Assembly: GCA_016794985.1 (NCBI GenBank)
Contig: JAEUIQ010000014.1
Location: forward strand, 1 to 64,000
Length of the DNA: 64,000 nucleotides
From: Planctomycetaceae bacterium
Lineage (GTDB): Bacteria > Planctomycetota > Planctomycetia > Pirellulales > Pirellulaceae
Reading direction: 5' to 3'
Shown one piece after another: positions 1-9,248 of the stretch (position 1 is the stretch's first letter; each line of letters begins with the position of its first letter). Both the position numbers and the translations under genes were made by a program. The notes under the pieces were generated by a model. The model saw only the letters and a list, made by a program, of their open reading frames with translations. It was not told the origin of the DNA and searched no databases.

Positions 1-471
1 TGGCGAACCGCGATGGGGGACAGACACCAAGCGAACGCGACGCTGGCAACCGAAACCACTGCACGGGGACAGACAACGCAGCACAACCGCGATGGGGGAC
101 AGACACCAAGCGAGCGCGACGCTGGCAACCGAAACGCGATGGCACTGGGGACCGTAGATCGGGGACAGACAACGAAGCACGGGGACAGACAACGCTGCAC
201 AACCGCGATGGGAACGCTGGCAACGCGATGAGGGAACCGCGATGGGGGACAGACACCAAGCGAACGCGACGCTGGCAACCGAAACCACTGCACGGGGACA
301 GACAACGCAGCACAACCGCGATGGGGGACAGACACCAAGCGAACGCGACGCTGGCAACCGAAACCACAGCGCGGGGACAGACAACACAGCACAACCGCGA
401 TGGGGGACAGACACCAAGCGAACGCGACGCTGGCAACCGAAACGCGATGGCACTGGGGACAGACACCCTAT
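1..471. repeat. 79-bp tandem repeat array with GGGGACAGACA motif
   Basis: Near-identical 79-bp units begin with AACCGCGATGGGGGACAGAC at 6, 85, 235, 314 and 393. A degenerate unit fills about 164-234, with a partial start at 201. Each unit carries two GGGGACAGACA motifs and a GCGACGCTGGCAACCGAAAC block. Because 79 is not a multiple of three, the open frames across the array change register from unit to unit and are not genes. The array starts at or before the window edge. It may be a REP-like or minisatellite element, but I see no transposase beside it. Confidence 0.9.
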
Positions 472-795
472 CCGACGATTCTCCACTCGTTGGCAGAGGC
501 GAACGCGTTTGTAGTCTCAATCTTAGAAAAGCCGTTGAAGGAACTCGAAACTTCGGCCAACCCGGCCAACAAAGCAGAAGTGGCCGAGCTAACGGTCCAA
601 CTCCGATTGCTGCGCCGCAGTGTCGTGTAGACGCTTCAAGGCGCCTCTGCAAGTCGATCTTATCAGTTCGGCGAACGCTTGAAGCAATTTCGGTCCAATG
701 CGTTGTTTTCGCCGCCAGAATTTCAAAACGCGGTTTCGGATTAAGCCAAGTTCATCGAAACGCGATTCTGCACGCAATCGCCGCGCAGCAATTCG
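472..795. other. Gap between the repeat array and the first gene; no assignable gene
   Basis: Two short open frames overlap here on opposite strands. On plus, about 472-630 could be a 3' gene end with a coiled-coil-like, Glu/Leu-rich tail. On minus, 589-777 is Arg-rich. Neither has a clear ribosome binding site or a family I recognise. One may be the leftover end of a gene interrupted by the repeat array. Confidence 0.4.
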
Positions 796-822
796 AAAAA
801 AGGTCGGAGCATGCTCCGACCT
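796..822 (-). terminator. Rho-independent terminator (perfect 22-bp palindrome)
   Basis: AGGTCGGAGCATGCTCCGACCT at 801-822 is a perfect palindrome (it reads AGGTCGGAGCATGC then TCCGACCT). Read on minus it is followed by six T residues (796-801). It lies 36 bp beyond the stop of the minus-strand gene at 858, so it fits as that gene's terminator. Confidence 0.75.
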
Positions 823-857
823 AGGGTCAACGGATACCGAATTGCCAGCCTAAACGT

Positions 858-1226
858 CTACCAATGCCAGTGCCCGCTGCGGTGCATGTGATAGTGCCCG
901 GGTACAACGTGGTAATGACCAGGGACGCCGTGGTAATGACTGCGGTGCCGAACTGCCGATGGACCGTGATAATGCCAATGACTCGTGTCGTGCCATACCG
1001 GCCCGGTGCTATACACCGAACGATAGACTCGCGTGTTGTACAGCGGAACTTGATTGAAGCTGCTGAACCCCACGTTCCCGATTTGCACACTGAAACCGGA
1101 GCCGCCACCATAGGTTCCGAATCCTCCGTAGCCACAACTTTGTGCCTGGGCCGAATCCACGGCGAAACTCCCCATTACCACGGCGGCGATTGCCACAACT
1201 AGCCCCTTGATCGAAAACTTGCTCAT
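858..1226 (-). CDS. Small secreted histidine-rich protein
   Basis: This 122-residue protein has a classical signal peptide (residues 1 to about 28, hydrophobic core then AQA). A Gly/Tyr/Ser-rich stretch follows, and then a His-rich tail with repeated HYH, GHYH and HWHW motifs. The tail could bind metal ions outside the cytoplasm, but that is inferred from composition only. The ATG at 1226 is preferred over a GTG at 1241 because GGAG and AAGG lie just upstream of it and the signal peptide starts there. Small His-rich exported proteins of this type are common in planctomycetes and have no defined role. It stands alone, with its own terminator at 796-822. Confidence 0.75.
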   Translation of the reverse strand: MSKFSIKGLVVAIAAVVMGSFAVDSAQAQSCGYGGFGTYGGGSGFSVQIGNVGFSSFNQVPLYNTRVYRSVYSTGPVWHDTSHWHYHGPSAVRHRSHYHGVPGHYHVVPGHYHMHRSGHWHW

Positions 1227-1575
1227 GACCTTCAGCTCCACAAATGCAGGTTACAACGGTCGGGCAAAATTGAGGAAACATCCATCCCTTTGCTCTTTGT
1301 CCGACAAAACTTTGACGCTCGCTTCCAACTCAGGAATCGTAGTATCTATGAATTAGAAGCCTTCGAAATTGGAGATTTGCAAACACCGTGCCAAAAGCCG
1401 GCTTCACATCATTCAAGATTGTGCCCCCAGAAAACACCGAAGAATCAAAGCTTTGAAAGGCATGACGTTCACAGACCAACACTGGTCCAAGAGTTACTTT
1501 GATGTCACATGTTACCAAAATGACGACATCGATTGCAACATCGTATCGCTTGCGACTGCGACAGAATCGAGACTG
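1227..1575. other. Intergenic stretch, nothing recognised
   Basis: Short open frames on both strands here lack ribosome binding sites and recognisable family features. The stretch presumably holds the promoter of the His-rich protein gene on minus and the 3' region of the gene that ends at 1576. Confidence 0.4.
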
Positions 1576-2253
1576 TCAAACGCCGATTTCTGGCTGCAAG
1601 TTTATCGTCTCCACAAGCTTTTCAAACGAATCCAAATTACGACTTGAAAGCGAACCGCTTCGTGTACTTCTCGGCAGTTGCAGATTCTCAAAAGAACCCA
1701 GCGAGGGAACGGCACCAAACCACTGCTTCAATCCACGCATACACACGATGACAGCGTTTCGTCGGATCGCTTCCTCAACCAACCAAAACGAATAACTCTG
1801 GGAGGGAAACCGCACCAATCCATGGGCAAACTTTTGGGAATGGTAGGGCGAAAATTCGATGCTCAACAGGTTTCGCGATACGGCGGCGAGACCAGCTTCA
1901 CGAATCAGTTCGCGACAAGCGCTCAACCACCAGCGTTGGCCGGGGCCCTGAATGGTGTTACTCAAGTGGAAATGATTTTTGGGCGAATCTCCAGCGATAT
2001 CCGCGCGCAAGGCCGCCGCAAAATCGGGTGGATGATGTTTCTGTTTGCCCGTTTGGCCCACCCCCGGATTCAACAGCAACAAGACAATCGGCGCATCACG
2101 GCGACCAAAAAACGGTTCCGGCACCAGATCCAACACCAATTTCTCCGGCCCTCGGGCCCGTCGATTGAATTCCAGCGCAAAAGGCAAATCTTCGCTAAGG
2201 ACAAACTCATCACGTGGAAGCGAGCGCCACGGATTTTTAGGCGAGGATACCAT
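1576..2253 (-). CDS. Hypothetical protein, possibly uracil-DNA-glycosylase-like
   Basis: This protein of about 225 residues has no membrane segment. Its central part carries a hydrophobic strand ending in LLLNPG, then QRWW, IEFSPYHS and a long C-terminal helix region. The NPG turn after a beta strand and the later FSPYHS block recall the fold of uracil-DNA-glycosylase superfamily proteins, but I cannot confirm this. The start codon ATG at 2253 lies inside the last codons of the upstream DUF1501 gene (17-bp overlap, different frame), behind GGAGAAG. Upstream in-frame ATGs at 2274 and 2268 would lengthen the overlap. The overlap suggests translational coupling with DUF1501 with no obvious functional link. 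Confidence 0.6.
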   Translation of the reverse strand: MVSSPKNPWRSLPRDEFVLSEDLPFALEFNRRARGPEKLVLDLVPEPFFGRRDAPIVLLLLNPGVGQTGKQKHHPPDFAAALRADIAGDSPKNHFHLSNTIQGPGQRWWLSACRELIREAGLAAVSRNLLSIEFSPYHSQKFAHGLVRFPSQSYSFWLVEEAIRRNAVIVCMRGLKQWFGAVPSLGSFENLQLPRSTRSGSLSSRNLDSFEKLVETINLQPEIGV

Positions 2254-3625
2254 GCACCACTTCTCCATGAACATCCGTCAAACGGAAATCCCGGCCGGCA
2301 TACCGGTAGGTCATCCGTTGATGATCGTAGCCCATCAAGTGCATGATGGTCGCATGCAGGTCATGAATCGAAACCGGATTCTCGACGGCGCGGAATCCAA
2401 ATTCGTCAGTGGCACCATAAATGGAGCCGCGTTTGATTCCCCCGCCGGCCATCCAGACCGAAAAGCCCCAGTGGTTATGATCGCGTCCCAAACTGGCTCC
2501 GGTCCCGTCTTGTCCCATTTCCACTGATGGCGTCCGGCCAAATTCGCCGCTACACAAGATCAGCGTTTGATCCAAGAGTCCTCGCTGTTTAAGATCGAGG
2601 ATCAAGGCGGCCAATCCTTGATCACATTCTCGCGCGACTTTGCCGTGCTCTTCTTTGATGTTCGAATGACTATCCCACGGTTGCATGTCGCCATGCCAAG
2701 TTTGAACGAACCGAACGCCGCGTTCGACTAGTCGCCGAGCCATCAGCAATTGCCGATTCTGCGGGCCATCGCCGTACATCTTCAGGATATGCTCCGGCTC
2801 TTGACTGATATCAAACGCAGCGCTGGCCTCAGTCTGCATTCGATAAGCAAGTTCGAACGACTTGATTCGCGCCTCCATGGCTGCTTCACCAGATCTTTCC
2901 GCCAGATGTTGAGCATTCAACTGCTGCAAAAGGTCAAACTGTCGTTCTTGATCGGCTCGCGAGAGTCGTTGGTTCTGCAAGTGATCAATGATTTTAGTTG
3001 GGTCTGAATTGGAAGTATCAATTCGTGTGCCCTGATAAGAACCCGGCAAGAACGCCGAACGCCAATTTCCAGCGCCCCCCACGGGCATGCCACCCGGACA
3101 CAGTGCCACGAACGCAGGCAAATTCTCGTTGATCGACCCTAATCCCCAAGTCAACCAAGACCCCATACTGGGGCGGACCAATCGCATGTCCCCTGTGTTC
3201 ATTAACATCAGCGACATTTCGTGGCTCGGCAGTTCCGCGTGCATCGAGCGTATAACCGTCATCTCGTCAACACATTTCGCAAGGTGCGGAAACAAGTCGC
3301 TCATGGGTATGCCGCTTTGACCATGATTTTGGAACTGAAACGGAGATGCTAACGCAACTCCTGTTTTCCGTTCCGTTTGCAAGTTTTCAAAAGGCAACAT
3401 CTTTCCGGCCCATTTGGTCAACTCCGGCTTGGGATCCCACGTGTCTACTTGCGAGACCCCACCATTGAGGAAAACATGAATGACATGTTTCGCCTTCGGT
3501 GCAAAATGAGTGGGCACAAAACCGCGGGACTCGTCTGCATAAGCTGTTGCCGTACAGAGGTCCGCAAAAGCCAGTGCTCCCAATCCCATTCCACACTGAG
3601 TCAACCATTGTCTTCGGTGCAGCAT
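2237..3625 (-). CDS. DUF1501 family exported protein
   Basis: This 462-residue protein starts MLHRRQW followed by a hydrophobic stretch, consistent with a Tat-type signal. The body has the DUF1501 pattern: HVIHVFLNGGVSQVDTWDPKP near residue 50, then PEHI and RFVQTWHGD, and LILCSGEFGRTP with DHNHWGFSVW in the C-terminal half. DUF1501 is distantly related to the sulfatase/alkaline phosphatase fold. In planctomycetes it almost always follows a PSD1/DUF1549-DUF1553 cytochrome-like protein, as here, with 18 bp between the genes. The pair is thought to act in the periplasm on an unknown, probably polysaccharide-related, substrate. The 3' end overlaps the next gene. Confidence 0.92.
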   Translation of the reverse strand: MLHRRQWLTQCGMGLGALAFADLCTATAYADESRGFVPTHFAPKAKHVIHVFLNGGVSQVDTWDPKPELTKWAGKMLPFENLQTERKTGVALASPFQFQNHGQSGIPMSDLFPHLAKCVDEMTVIRSMHAELPSHEMSLMLMNTGDMRLVRPSMGSWLTWGLGSINENLPAFVALCPGGMPVGGAGNWRSAFLPGSYQGTRIDTSNSDPTKIIDHLQNQRLSRADQERQFDLLQQLNAQHLAERSGEAAMEARIKSFELAYRMQTEASAAFDISQEPEHILKMYGDGPQNRQLLMARRLVERGVRFVQTWHGDMQPWDSHSNIKEEHGKVARECDQGLAALILDLKQRGLLDQTLILCSGEFGRTPSVEMGQDGTGASLGRDHNHWGFSVWMAGGGIKRGSIYGATDEFGFRAVENPVSIHDLHATIMHLMGYDHQRMTYRYAGRDFRLTDVHGEVVHGILA

Positions 3626-3643
3626 CTTTGATTCTCCCGAACC

Positions 3644-6535
3644 TTAGTCTAGAAAGTTAAACTCGTTGGATGCCAGTAAAGCATGAGCCAATTGAACCCA
3701 GCGAGATTCCGCTTCCGCTGCTTCCAACGGCGATCGAGTCGCTGGGCTTGTTCCAACGTCAGGCTCTGCAGTGGCGACGACTGCCTGCGCGGAAATCCCA
3801 AGAAAATCGGAAACTTGAGTCTGCTCACGATCGGTCGGGTTGCGTCCCATGATGCGGCGAAAGAGTTCGACAACACGCGATTCCGAATTGGGCAAACCCA
3901 TCGCCCTGGTAATCTCTGCAAGCTGTCTGGCACGATCTTGAATGAACTCGGAGTTTAACGCGAACAACGTCTGCTGCGGAACGGTGGTTTCCGGTCGCTT
4001 GGCCGTACAGGCATTCGGATTCGCAGCATCGAAAGTGCTCATCAGGTTGGCAATGATGTCGCGATTGGTGAAACCGTAAACGCTGCGTCGCGGCACGGCT
4101 GGCGTCGCGTTTAAATCAATCGGGCGTCCGCCCATTTGCAAATCCAATTCTCCGCTGACACTTAACATGGCGTCTCGCATCGATTCGAAATCCAATCGTT
4201 TGCGTGGCATCCGCCACAACCAGAGATTGTCGGGGTCTCGCTCCCGTGCCATCACATTTTCAATCGCACCTTGCCGATACGCTCGACTCAGCATCACCTG
4301 ACGATGCAACTGCTTCAAGGACCAACCCTGCTTTTGAAACTTACCGGCCAAATAGTCCAACAATTCTGGGTGCGTCGGCGGTTGTCCTCTGGTTCCAAAA
4401 TCGTCGGGCGTTCGTACCAACCCAACCCCAAAGTGGTTTTGCCAAACCCAATTGACAAACACTCGAGCTGTCAGAGGATTGTTGGGATCGACAATGGCTC
4501 GGGCCAACCCCAAGCGCCGTCGGCCATTTTCAAAAACGGGGCGATTACCTCGACTCAACACTTCGAGGAATTGCGGTTGGACCAACGGGCCTCGGGCCAG
4601 CGGATTGCCTCGCAAAAAAATCGGTTGAGCCGGTGGATTGGGATCTTCAGTGACGATCATCGCCCGTGGTGGCGAGCCGGCCGCCGCCAAATGCAGTTGA
4701 TGGATCTCTCCGCTTTTGCCACCAATCAGGTCATTAATCGTGCGATTCGTCAAGGTCATTGCCACGTCATCGGTCACCATGAATGGTGAGTCGGAAGCGT
4801 AAAGGTGCTGTCGCAATTGACGATAAATCGGACTGTTGATGATCTGATGCTCCGGGTGATCATCAGGCAGTACTCGTTCGGCGGAAGTTGCTTCCTCAGC
4901 AGTCTTGGACATGGCTTGCAACCACTGACGCTGAACGTCCAAGAACACGTTTCCGTAAACCTCAGCCACATCAGCCAGGGATTTCGGCTGTTTGGCGACC
5001 AAGGCGTCGACAATTAGATGGTTCCACTTTGGCGGTTCAGAACGCAAGGCATGAATTTGACCAGGATCGCGACCAGCTTGATCTAGTTCCAGCGCAAGTT
5101 TCGTCAGATAGGCTTGGCTTCGCGCGAAGAAGTCCTCTGCTTCCAATTTTCCCCAACCATGCATTTCCAACCACGGGCCAAACACGGCATCGTCGCGATC
5201 CAACGTTCTTAAGTATTCAAGCCAGCGATTCAAGATGATTGGTCGAATATCATCCGTTCGATACGACAAGAACACGGTCGAAGTATCTTGTTCACCAACT
5301 CCCTTTGCGATTTCCCCCAGATACAAGCCAACTTGCATTCGCAACCGAGTTCGCATGACTTCGCTTTGATCACGGACAAAATTGTCCAACTTCAACTTCA
5401 ACGTCTTCAACGTGTCTTCATACTGGAGGCGTTCAAGTGAACTGGGCGGTTCACCGACAACTGGCAAGTCTAGGGGCGATTTGGAAGGTGCGATTGCCGC
5501 ATAAAGCCCGTAATAGTCTGCGGTAGAGATTTCATCGAACTTGTGGTCATGACAACGCGCGCACGTCACCGTCAAACCCATCAACCCACGCGTGATCACG
5601 TCAATCTGATCATCTATCGTGTCGTGAGCATTTCGAAACTGCATCCCCACGGTCAAGAATCCTAAGGCCGCCAACGAAGGATCGTTGCCGGGCAATTCCA
5701 ATTGATCGGCCGCGATTTGCTCCACGATGAACTGATCAATCGGCTTATCTTGATTCATCGCATGGATGACATAGTCTCGGTAAGTGTAGGCGAAGGGAAA
5801 CGTCGTGAAGCCAATCGCCGCACCTCCATGAGTATCCGCGTACCGAGCCAAATCCAGCCAATGCCGCCCCCACCGTTCTCCGTAGCGAGGGCTGGCCAAC
5901 AATCGATCCAATAAGTTCTCCAGGTAATTTGGCGATTCGTCGGCGACAAACGCTGCAACTTCTTCCCAAGTTGGCGGCAATCCGGTCAAATCGAAAGTCG
6001 CACGACGGATCAATGCAGCGCGCGAAATTTCTGGTGCGTAACTCAATCCAGCGGCTTCTAGCTTGGCTTCAAGAAATCGATCGATCTCTGTGGTCATTTC
6101 GCGAGCCAGCGGAAGTCGACTTAGCAATTCTTCTTGATTGCGAATCGGTTCATAAGCCCAATGCCGCGCGTACGGAGCACCTTCATTGATCCATTGCTTC
6201 AACAACAAAATCTGTTGGGCGGAAAGCGCCTTCCCGCTCGAAGGCGGCGGCATGGCCAAATCTGGGTCACTGGAGGTAACACGCTGAACCAGTTCACTGG
6301 CCTCGGCGTCATGGACGTCAATGGCCGATTGATAGGCCTCCTCGGCCACGTCCAAACGCAAATCCGCCGCTCGTTGATTTGCGTCTGGACCATGACAGTG
6401 GAAACAGTGCTCGGCCAATATCGGGCGAATCTGCTGGTTGAAATCCACCTGACCCCATGTCTCGGCCTCCGCCACCATCACCAACAAAAAACTCAACGCA
6501 ATTCGAAGTACAGCATTGACGGAATCAGCCAACAT
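3644..6535 (-). CDS. PSD1 / DUF1549-DUF1553 cytochrome-type protein
   Basis: This exported protein of about 963 residues has a signal peptide over residues 1-27, then a planctomycete cytochrome C-type motif CFHCHGPD (Cys44, Cys47, His48). The DUF1549 domain follows (GERWGRHWLDLARYADT near 219-235) with a second heme-like CARCH motif (Cys325, Cys328, His329). The DUF1553 domain fills the C-terminal third (FVNWVWQNHFG, LLDYLAGKF, SRAYRQ). I start at the ATG at 6535, where the signal peptide begins. A longer in-frame reading to 6844 crosses a 17-bp tandem repeat and looks non-coding. It is the first gene of the pair with DUF1501. The c-type heme is inferred from the CxxCH motifs. Confidence 0.92.
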   Translation of the reverse strand: MLADSVNAVLRIALSFLLVMVAEAETWGQVDFNQQIRPILAEHCFHCHGPDANQRAADLRLDVAEEAYQSAIDVHDAEASELVQRVTSSDPDLAMPPPSSGKALSAQQILLLKQWINEGAPYARHWAYEPIRNQEELLSRLPLAREMTTEIDRFLEAKLEAAGLSYAPEISRAALIRRATFDLTGLPPTWEEVAAFVADESPNYLENLLDRLLASPRYGERWGRHWLDLARYADTHGGAAIGFTTFPFAYTYRDYVIHAMNQDKPIDQFIVEQIAADQLELPGNDPSLAALGFLTVGMQFRNAHDTIDDQIDVITRGLMGLTVTCARCHDHKFDEISTADYYGLYAAIAPSKSPLDLPVVGEPPSSLERLQYEDTLKTLKLKLDNFVRDQSEVMRTRLRMQVGLYLGEIAKGVGEQDTSTVFLSYRTDDIRPIILNRWLEYLRTLDRDDAVFGPWLEMHGWGKLEAEDFFARSQAYLTKLALELDQAGRDPGQIHALRSEPPKWNHLIVDALVAKQPKSLADVAEVYGNVFLDVQRQWLQAMSKTAEEATSAERVLPDDHPEHQIINSPIYRQLRQHLYASDSPFMVTDDVAMTLTNRTINDLIGGKSGEIHQLHLAAAGSPPRAMIVTEDPNPPAQPIFLRGNPLARGPLVQPQFLEVLSRGNRPVFENGRRRLGLARAIVDPNNPLTARVFVNWVWQNHFGVGLVRTPDDFGTRGQPPTHPELLDYLAGKFQKQGWSLKQLHRQVMLSRAYRQGAIENVMARERDPDNLWLWRMPRKRLDFESMRDAMLSVSGELDLQMGGRPIDLNATPAVPRRSVYGFTNRDIIANLMSTFDAANPNACTAKRPETTVPQQTLFALNSEFIQDRARQLAEITRAMGLPNSESRVVELFRRIMGRNPTDREQTQVSDFLGISAQAVVATAEPDVGTSPATRSPLEAAEAESRWVQLAHALLASNEFNFLD

Positions 6536-6930
6536 CTTTGTGTCTCGGTCGAAGGCGGGGAGGTGGGAGCCGATCCGGCCCGGTTCGGGAGCCAACCTGG
6601 TTCGGGAGCCGGCCTGGTTCGGGAGCCAATTGTTAGCGGGTGCCGGCCTGTGTGCGGACACACAAAATTCGTAACAGGTCATCTTTCGCCTATTGGGCGA
6701 TTGCGAACATCCCGTGTTGGATTGTAAGCCGAACCAGTAAACGGCAATCAGAATTCTACACGATCGCCATTCGGGCGTCCATTTACCGAACCCGTCCCAA
6801 AAACCAATCGCACGATGCCGCCAGGCCCAAACTGAGAAATGCAACAGACATCGCTCGCTCTAAGACCAATGCAGAGCCTTCACGGAAACCGTGTTCATTC
6901 GCAATGCAGCGTCGCCTGCCACGTGAGCTA
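6536..6930. other. Intergenic stretch containing a short tandem repeat
   Basis: This is the upstream region of the PSD1 gene. It includes three copies of a 17-bp unit beginning GGTTCGGGAGCC (see separate entry). A perfect short palindrome, CACGGAAACCGTG, lies at 6881-6893, downstream of the small membrane protein gene and without a T run. No gene is evident. Confidence 0.5.
6582..6630. repeat. Three copies of a 17-bp tandem repeat
   Basis: GGTTCGGGAGCC starts at 6582, 6599 and 6616, an exact 17-bp period, with the linker varying between AACCT, GGCCT and AATTG. It lies about 50-95 bp upstream of the chosen PSD1 start. It would put a frame-dependent Pro/Arg/Gly-rich repeat into any longer N-terminus, which argues that it is leader or promoter DNA. 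Confidence 0.75.
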
Positions 6931-7356
6931 TTACCCAGATACACCGGCAAGCGCGATCACGAGCACAACGTACAAGAACAGCAAAACAAAAATACATCCT
7001 CCCACAACCATGCCAACGATTAGTTTCCACTGCGCCGACCTAAACTTGGCTTGGATCGAGCCGGTCGGAGCTCCTTCCACCAACAGGTCTGGGTACTTTT
7101 TGGCCAATCCATTCCATTGAATCAGACGCGCCATGTACCAAAAGGGAATGATGATCGCCCCAATTGCACTACATAGAAGACACAAAACAATCGCGATCCA
7201 AAACTGACCCGCATCTTTAATTACAGTATCAAGTTTTTTTCGATCCGCGGGATCAATCGCAAACGGAAGTTGATCACCCATCATGCCGACGTTCGCCGTC
7301 GGAATATAAGATGTGGCCGGAGCCGATGGTGGAGTGTAAGGATTGTTTTGATTCAA
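6931..7356 (-). CDS. Small two-helix membrane protein, unknown function
   Basis: This 141-residue protein has a Pro/Thr/Ser-rich N-terminus (NPYTPPSAPATS) of a kind common in planctomycete membrane proteins. A hydrophobic hairpin around residues 50-75 (FWIAIVLCLLCSAIGAIIIPFWYMARL) and a second transmembrane helix at the C-terminus (about 112-138) follow. The segment between them is basic and presumably cytoplasmic. I do not recognise the family. It begins at an ATG and stands alone on minus. Confidence 0.7.
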   Translation of the reverse strand: MNQNNPYTPPSAPATSYIPTANVGMMGDQLPFAIDPADRKKLDTVIKDAGQFWIAIVLCLLCSAIGAIIIPFWYMARLIQWNGLAKKYPDLLVEGAPTGSIQAKFRSAQWKLIVGMVVGGCIFVLLFLYVVLVIALAGVSG

Positions 7357-7835
7357 TTTCGCACCCTGATTTTTCTTTAGTGGTCTTGTGGCGGATTCGA
7401 CTCTAGTGACGTATCGAAACCAGGGGATTGCTGGCCCCGATCGGAAATCGGAAGTAATTCACGCGGTAATAGAACGAACCGGACTTCCGCAACGCGGCAC
7501 TTGACTTGTTCTGAATTCGAGCAAGTTCAAGTAGGCAACAACAGGAAGACCCAGAAGACTTGCCCCAAGCAAGACGACGGACGAACTATTGGCTGCCTGC
7601 GCAGGTTCCTCAACATCCGATGCAATTCTAAGTATTGGTATTCTAAACAGCAACATGGTTCCATCGCTTTCTTGGCCAATCATGTTTCCTGCCTTTAATT
7701 CCGAATTGTGTCGCCTTGGTCAAGTGACTCAACGCTTTCGATCCGTTATAAAGCGATGCCGACATGAAGATCGACAAGCAGCAGAACTCTTTGGTGTGGA
7801 AAGTCGTGGCTTCTCGGCTCAATAAAGGCTTAGTA
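7357..7835. other. Intergenic stretch with a possible decayed PEP-CTERM tail on minus
   Basis: The minus-strand frame 7459-7683 encodes EEPAQAANSSSVVLLGASLLGLPVVAYL and a basic end. This faintly resembles a PEP-CTERM sorting tail (Pro-Glu-Pro, hydrophobic helix, basic residues) but lacks a proper PEP motif. It may be a gene remnant or chance. The rest is the promoter region of the glycoamylase-like gene. Confidence 0.3.
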
Positions 7836-9248
7836 ATGATTCATTCACAAACGACTCCCGGCGATTTGACTCTCGCCTTCCCGTGGCACTTGGTTTTGTG
7901 CTGGTGCGTGTGCTGCTGCTTGTGGAACCATTCGAATCAAGCACGCGCTCAAGAACCTGTCGCAACCCAACGACGCAGTGAACTAATCCAGTCCATGGGT
8001 GATGAGAAACTCCTCGACTTCGTTCAGCAAACCACATTCGAGTATTTTCGTACCGGAGCTCAGACGAATTCGAAAGCGGCCCTCGAGCGAATTCATTTCG
8101 ACGGCGAACTTTCCGACCAGGACTCGGTGGTCATAACCACTGGGGGAACAGGGTTTGGAGTAATGGCAATCATAGTCGGCATCGAACGTGGTTTCATCAC
8201 CCGTCGCGAAGGGCTCGAACAGTTAGAACAGATAGTCTCTTTTCTCGAACGGGCCGAACGATTCAACGGTGTTTTTCCACATTGGTTGGATGGGAACACT
8301 GGCAAGACGGTGCCCTTTAGTCCGGATGATGACGGTGCGGATTTGGTGGAAACCAGTTTTCTGATGCAAGGACTACTGTGTGTTCGGCAATATTTTCAAA
8401 GTGGTGATGCTGACGAAAGAAAACTTGCGGCGCGGGTCGACAAACTGTGGCGTGAGGTGCGTTGGGATTGGCATCGCGGACCGAACCAAGAAGAGGTATT
8501 GTATTGGCACTGGTCTCCCAAGCATTCTTGGAAGATCAACTTTCGTATCCGTGGTTGGAACGAATGTTTGATCACTTATGTATTGGCTTGCAGTTCGCCG
8601 ACGCATGCAGTACCGCCAGCGGTCTATCATTCAGGTTGGGCCGAAGACGGCAAGATCGTGGGCGGGCCGATGTCTTACGGCATTGAACTGCCGTTGAAAC
8701 ATCAAGGACAAGACAAATCCGCTGGTCCGTTGTTCTGGGCACACTATTCGTTTCTGGGACTAGATCCGCGTGGCTTGAAGGACAAGTATGCGGATTATTG
8801 GGACGCGAACGTGCGTCATGCGAGAATTCATTACGAACACTGTGTGGCCAACCCGAAAGGCTTTGTGGGTTATGGGCCGAATTGTTGGGGACTTACTGCC
8901 AGTTATTCGCCCAACTTTTACGCCGCCCACTGCCCGGCGGAGGACTTGGGAGTGATCTCGCCGACGGCTGCCTTGGCTTCCATGCCGTATCTTCCAACTG
9001 AAAGTCTGGCGGCTCTCCGTCACTTCAAAGAAGATCTCGGCGACAAGATTCTTGGCAAATACGGATTTTACGACGCCTTTAGTCAGCAGGTGAATTGGTA
9101 CCCGCAACGTTACTTGGCTATCGACCAAGGCCCGATTGTGGTGATGATCGAAAACCATCGTTCGGGTTTGTTGTGGAATTTATTCATGTCCGCACCGGAG
9201 GTACAAGTAGGACTGAAGAAAATGGGCATGGAGTTCAAATCAAGATAG
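7836..9248 (+). CDS. Exported glycoamylase-like protein (PF10091 type)
   Basis: This protein of about 470 residues has an N-terminal hydrophobic signal segment (LVLCWCVCCCLW, then a cleavage-like QARAQ). The rest matches the glycoamylase-like family PF10091: FVQQTTFEYF, GTGFGVMAIIVG, FPHWLDGNTGKT, DLVETSFLMQGLL, WHWSPKHSWKINFRIRGWNE, FWAHYSFLGLDPRG, NCWGLTASYSP, SPTAALASMPYLP and YGFYDAFS. These residues form the (alpha/alpha)-barrel-like active region of the family, which is predicted to cleave glucans or related glycosidic bonds outside the cytoplasm. I start at the ATG at 7836, which has AAAGG about eight bases upstream and begins the signal peptide. An upstream ATG at 7764 would add 24 polar residues before it. 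Confidence 0.88.
   Translation: MIHSQTTPGDLTLAFPWHLVLCWCVCCCLWNHSNQARAQEPVATQRRSELIQSMGDEKLLDFVQQTTFEYFRTGAQTNSKAALERIHFDGELSDQDSVVITTGGTGFGVMAIIVGIERGFITRREGLEQLEQIVSFLERAERFNGVFPHWLDGNTGKTVPFSPDDDGADLVETSFLMQGLLCVRQYFQSGDADERKLAARVDKLWREVRWDWHRGPNQEEVLYWHWSPKHSWKINFRIRGWNECLITYVLACSSPTHAVPPAVYHSGWAEDGKIVGGPMSYGIELPLKHQGQDKSAGPLFWAHYSFLGLDPRGLKDKYADYWDANVRHARIHYEHCVANPKGFVGYGPNCWGLTASYSPNFYAAHCPAEDLGVISPTAALASMPYLPTESLAALRHFKEDLGDKILGKYGFYDAFSQQVNWYPQRYLAIDQGPIVVMIENHRSGLLWNLFMSAPEVQVGLKKMGMEFKSR

Noticed and set aside
13-824. Long open frames across the 79-bp repeats
   Set aside because: They arise because the repeat unit lacks stops. The 79-bp period shifts the frame from unit to unit, and there is no ribosome binding site or family match.
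7459-7683. Intact PEP-CTERM protein on minus
   Set aside because: It has a hydrophobic segment after EEPAQ but no Pro-Glu-Pro motif and no signal peptide, so it is kept only as a possible remnant in the gap entry.
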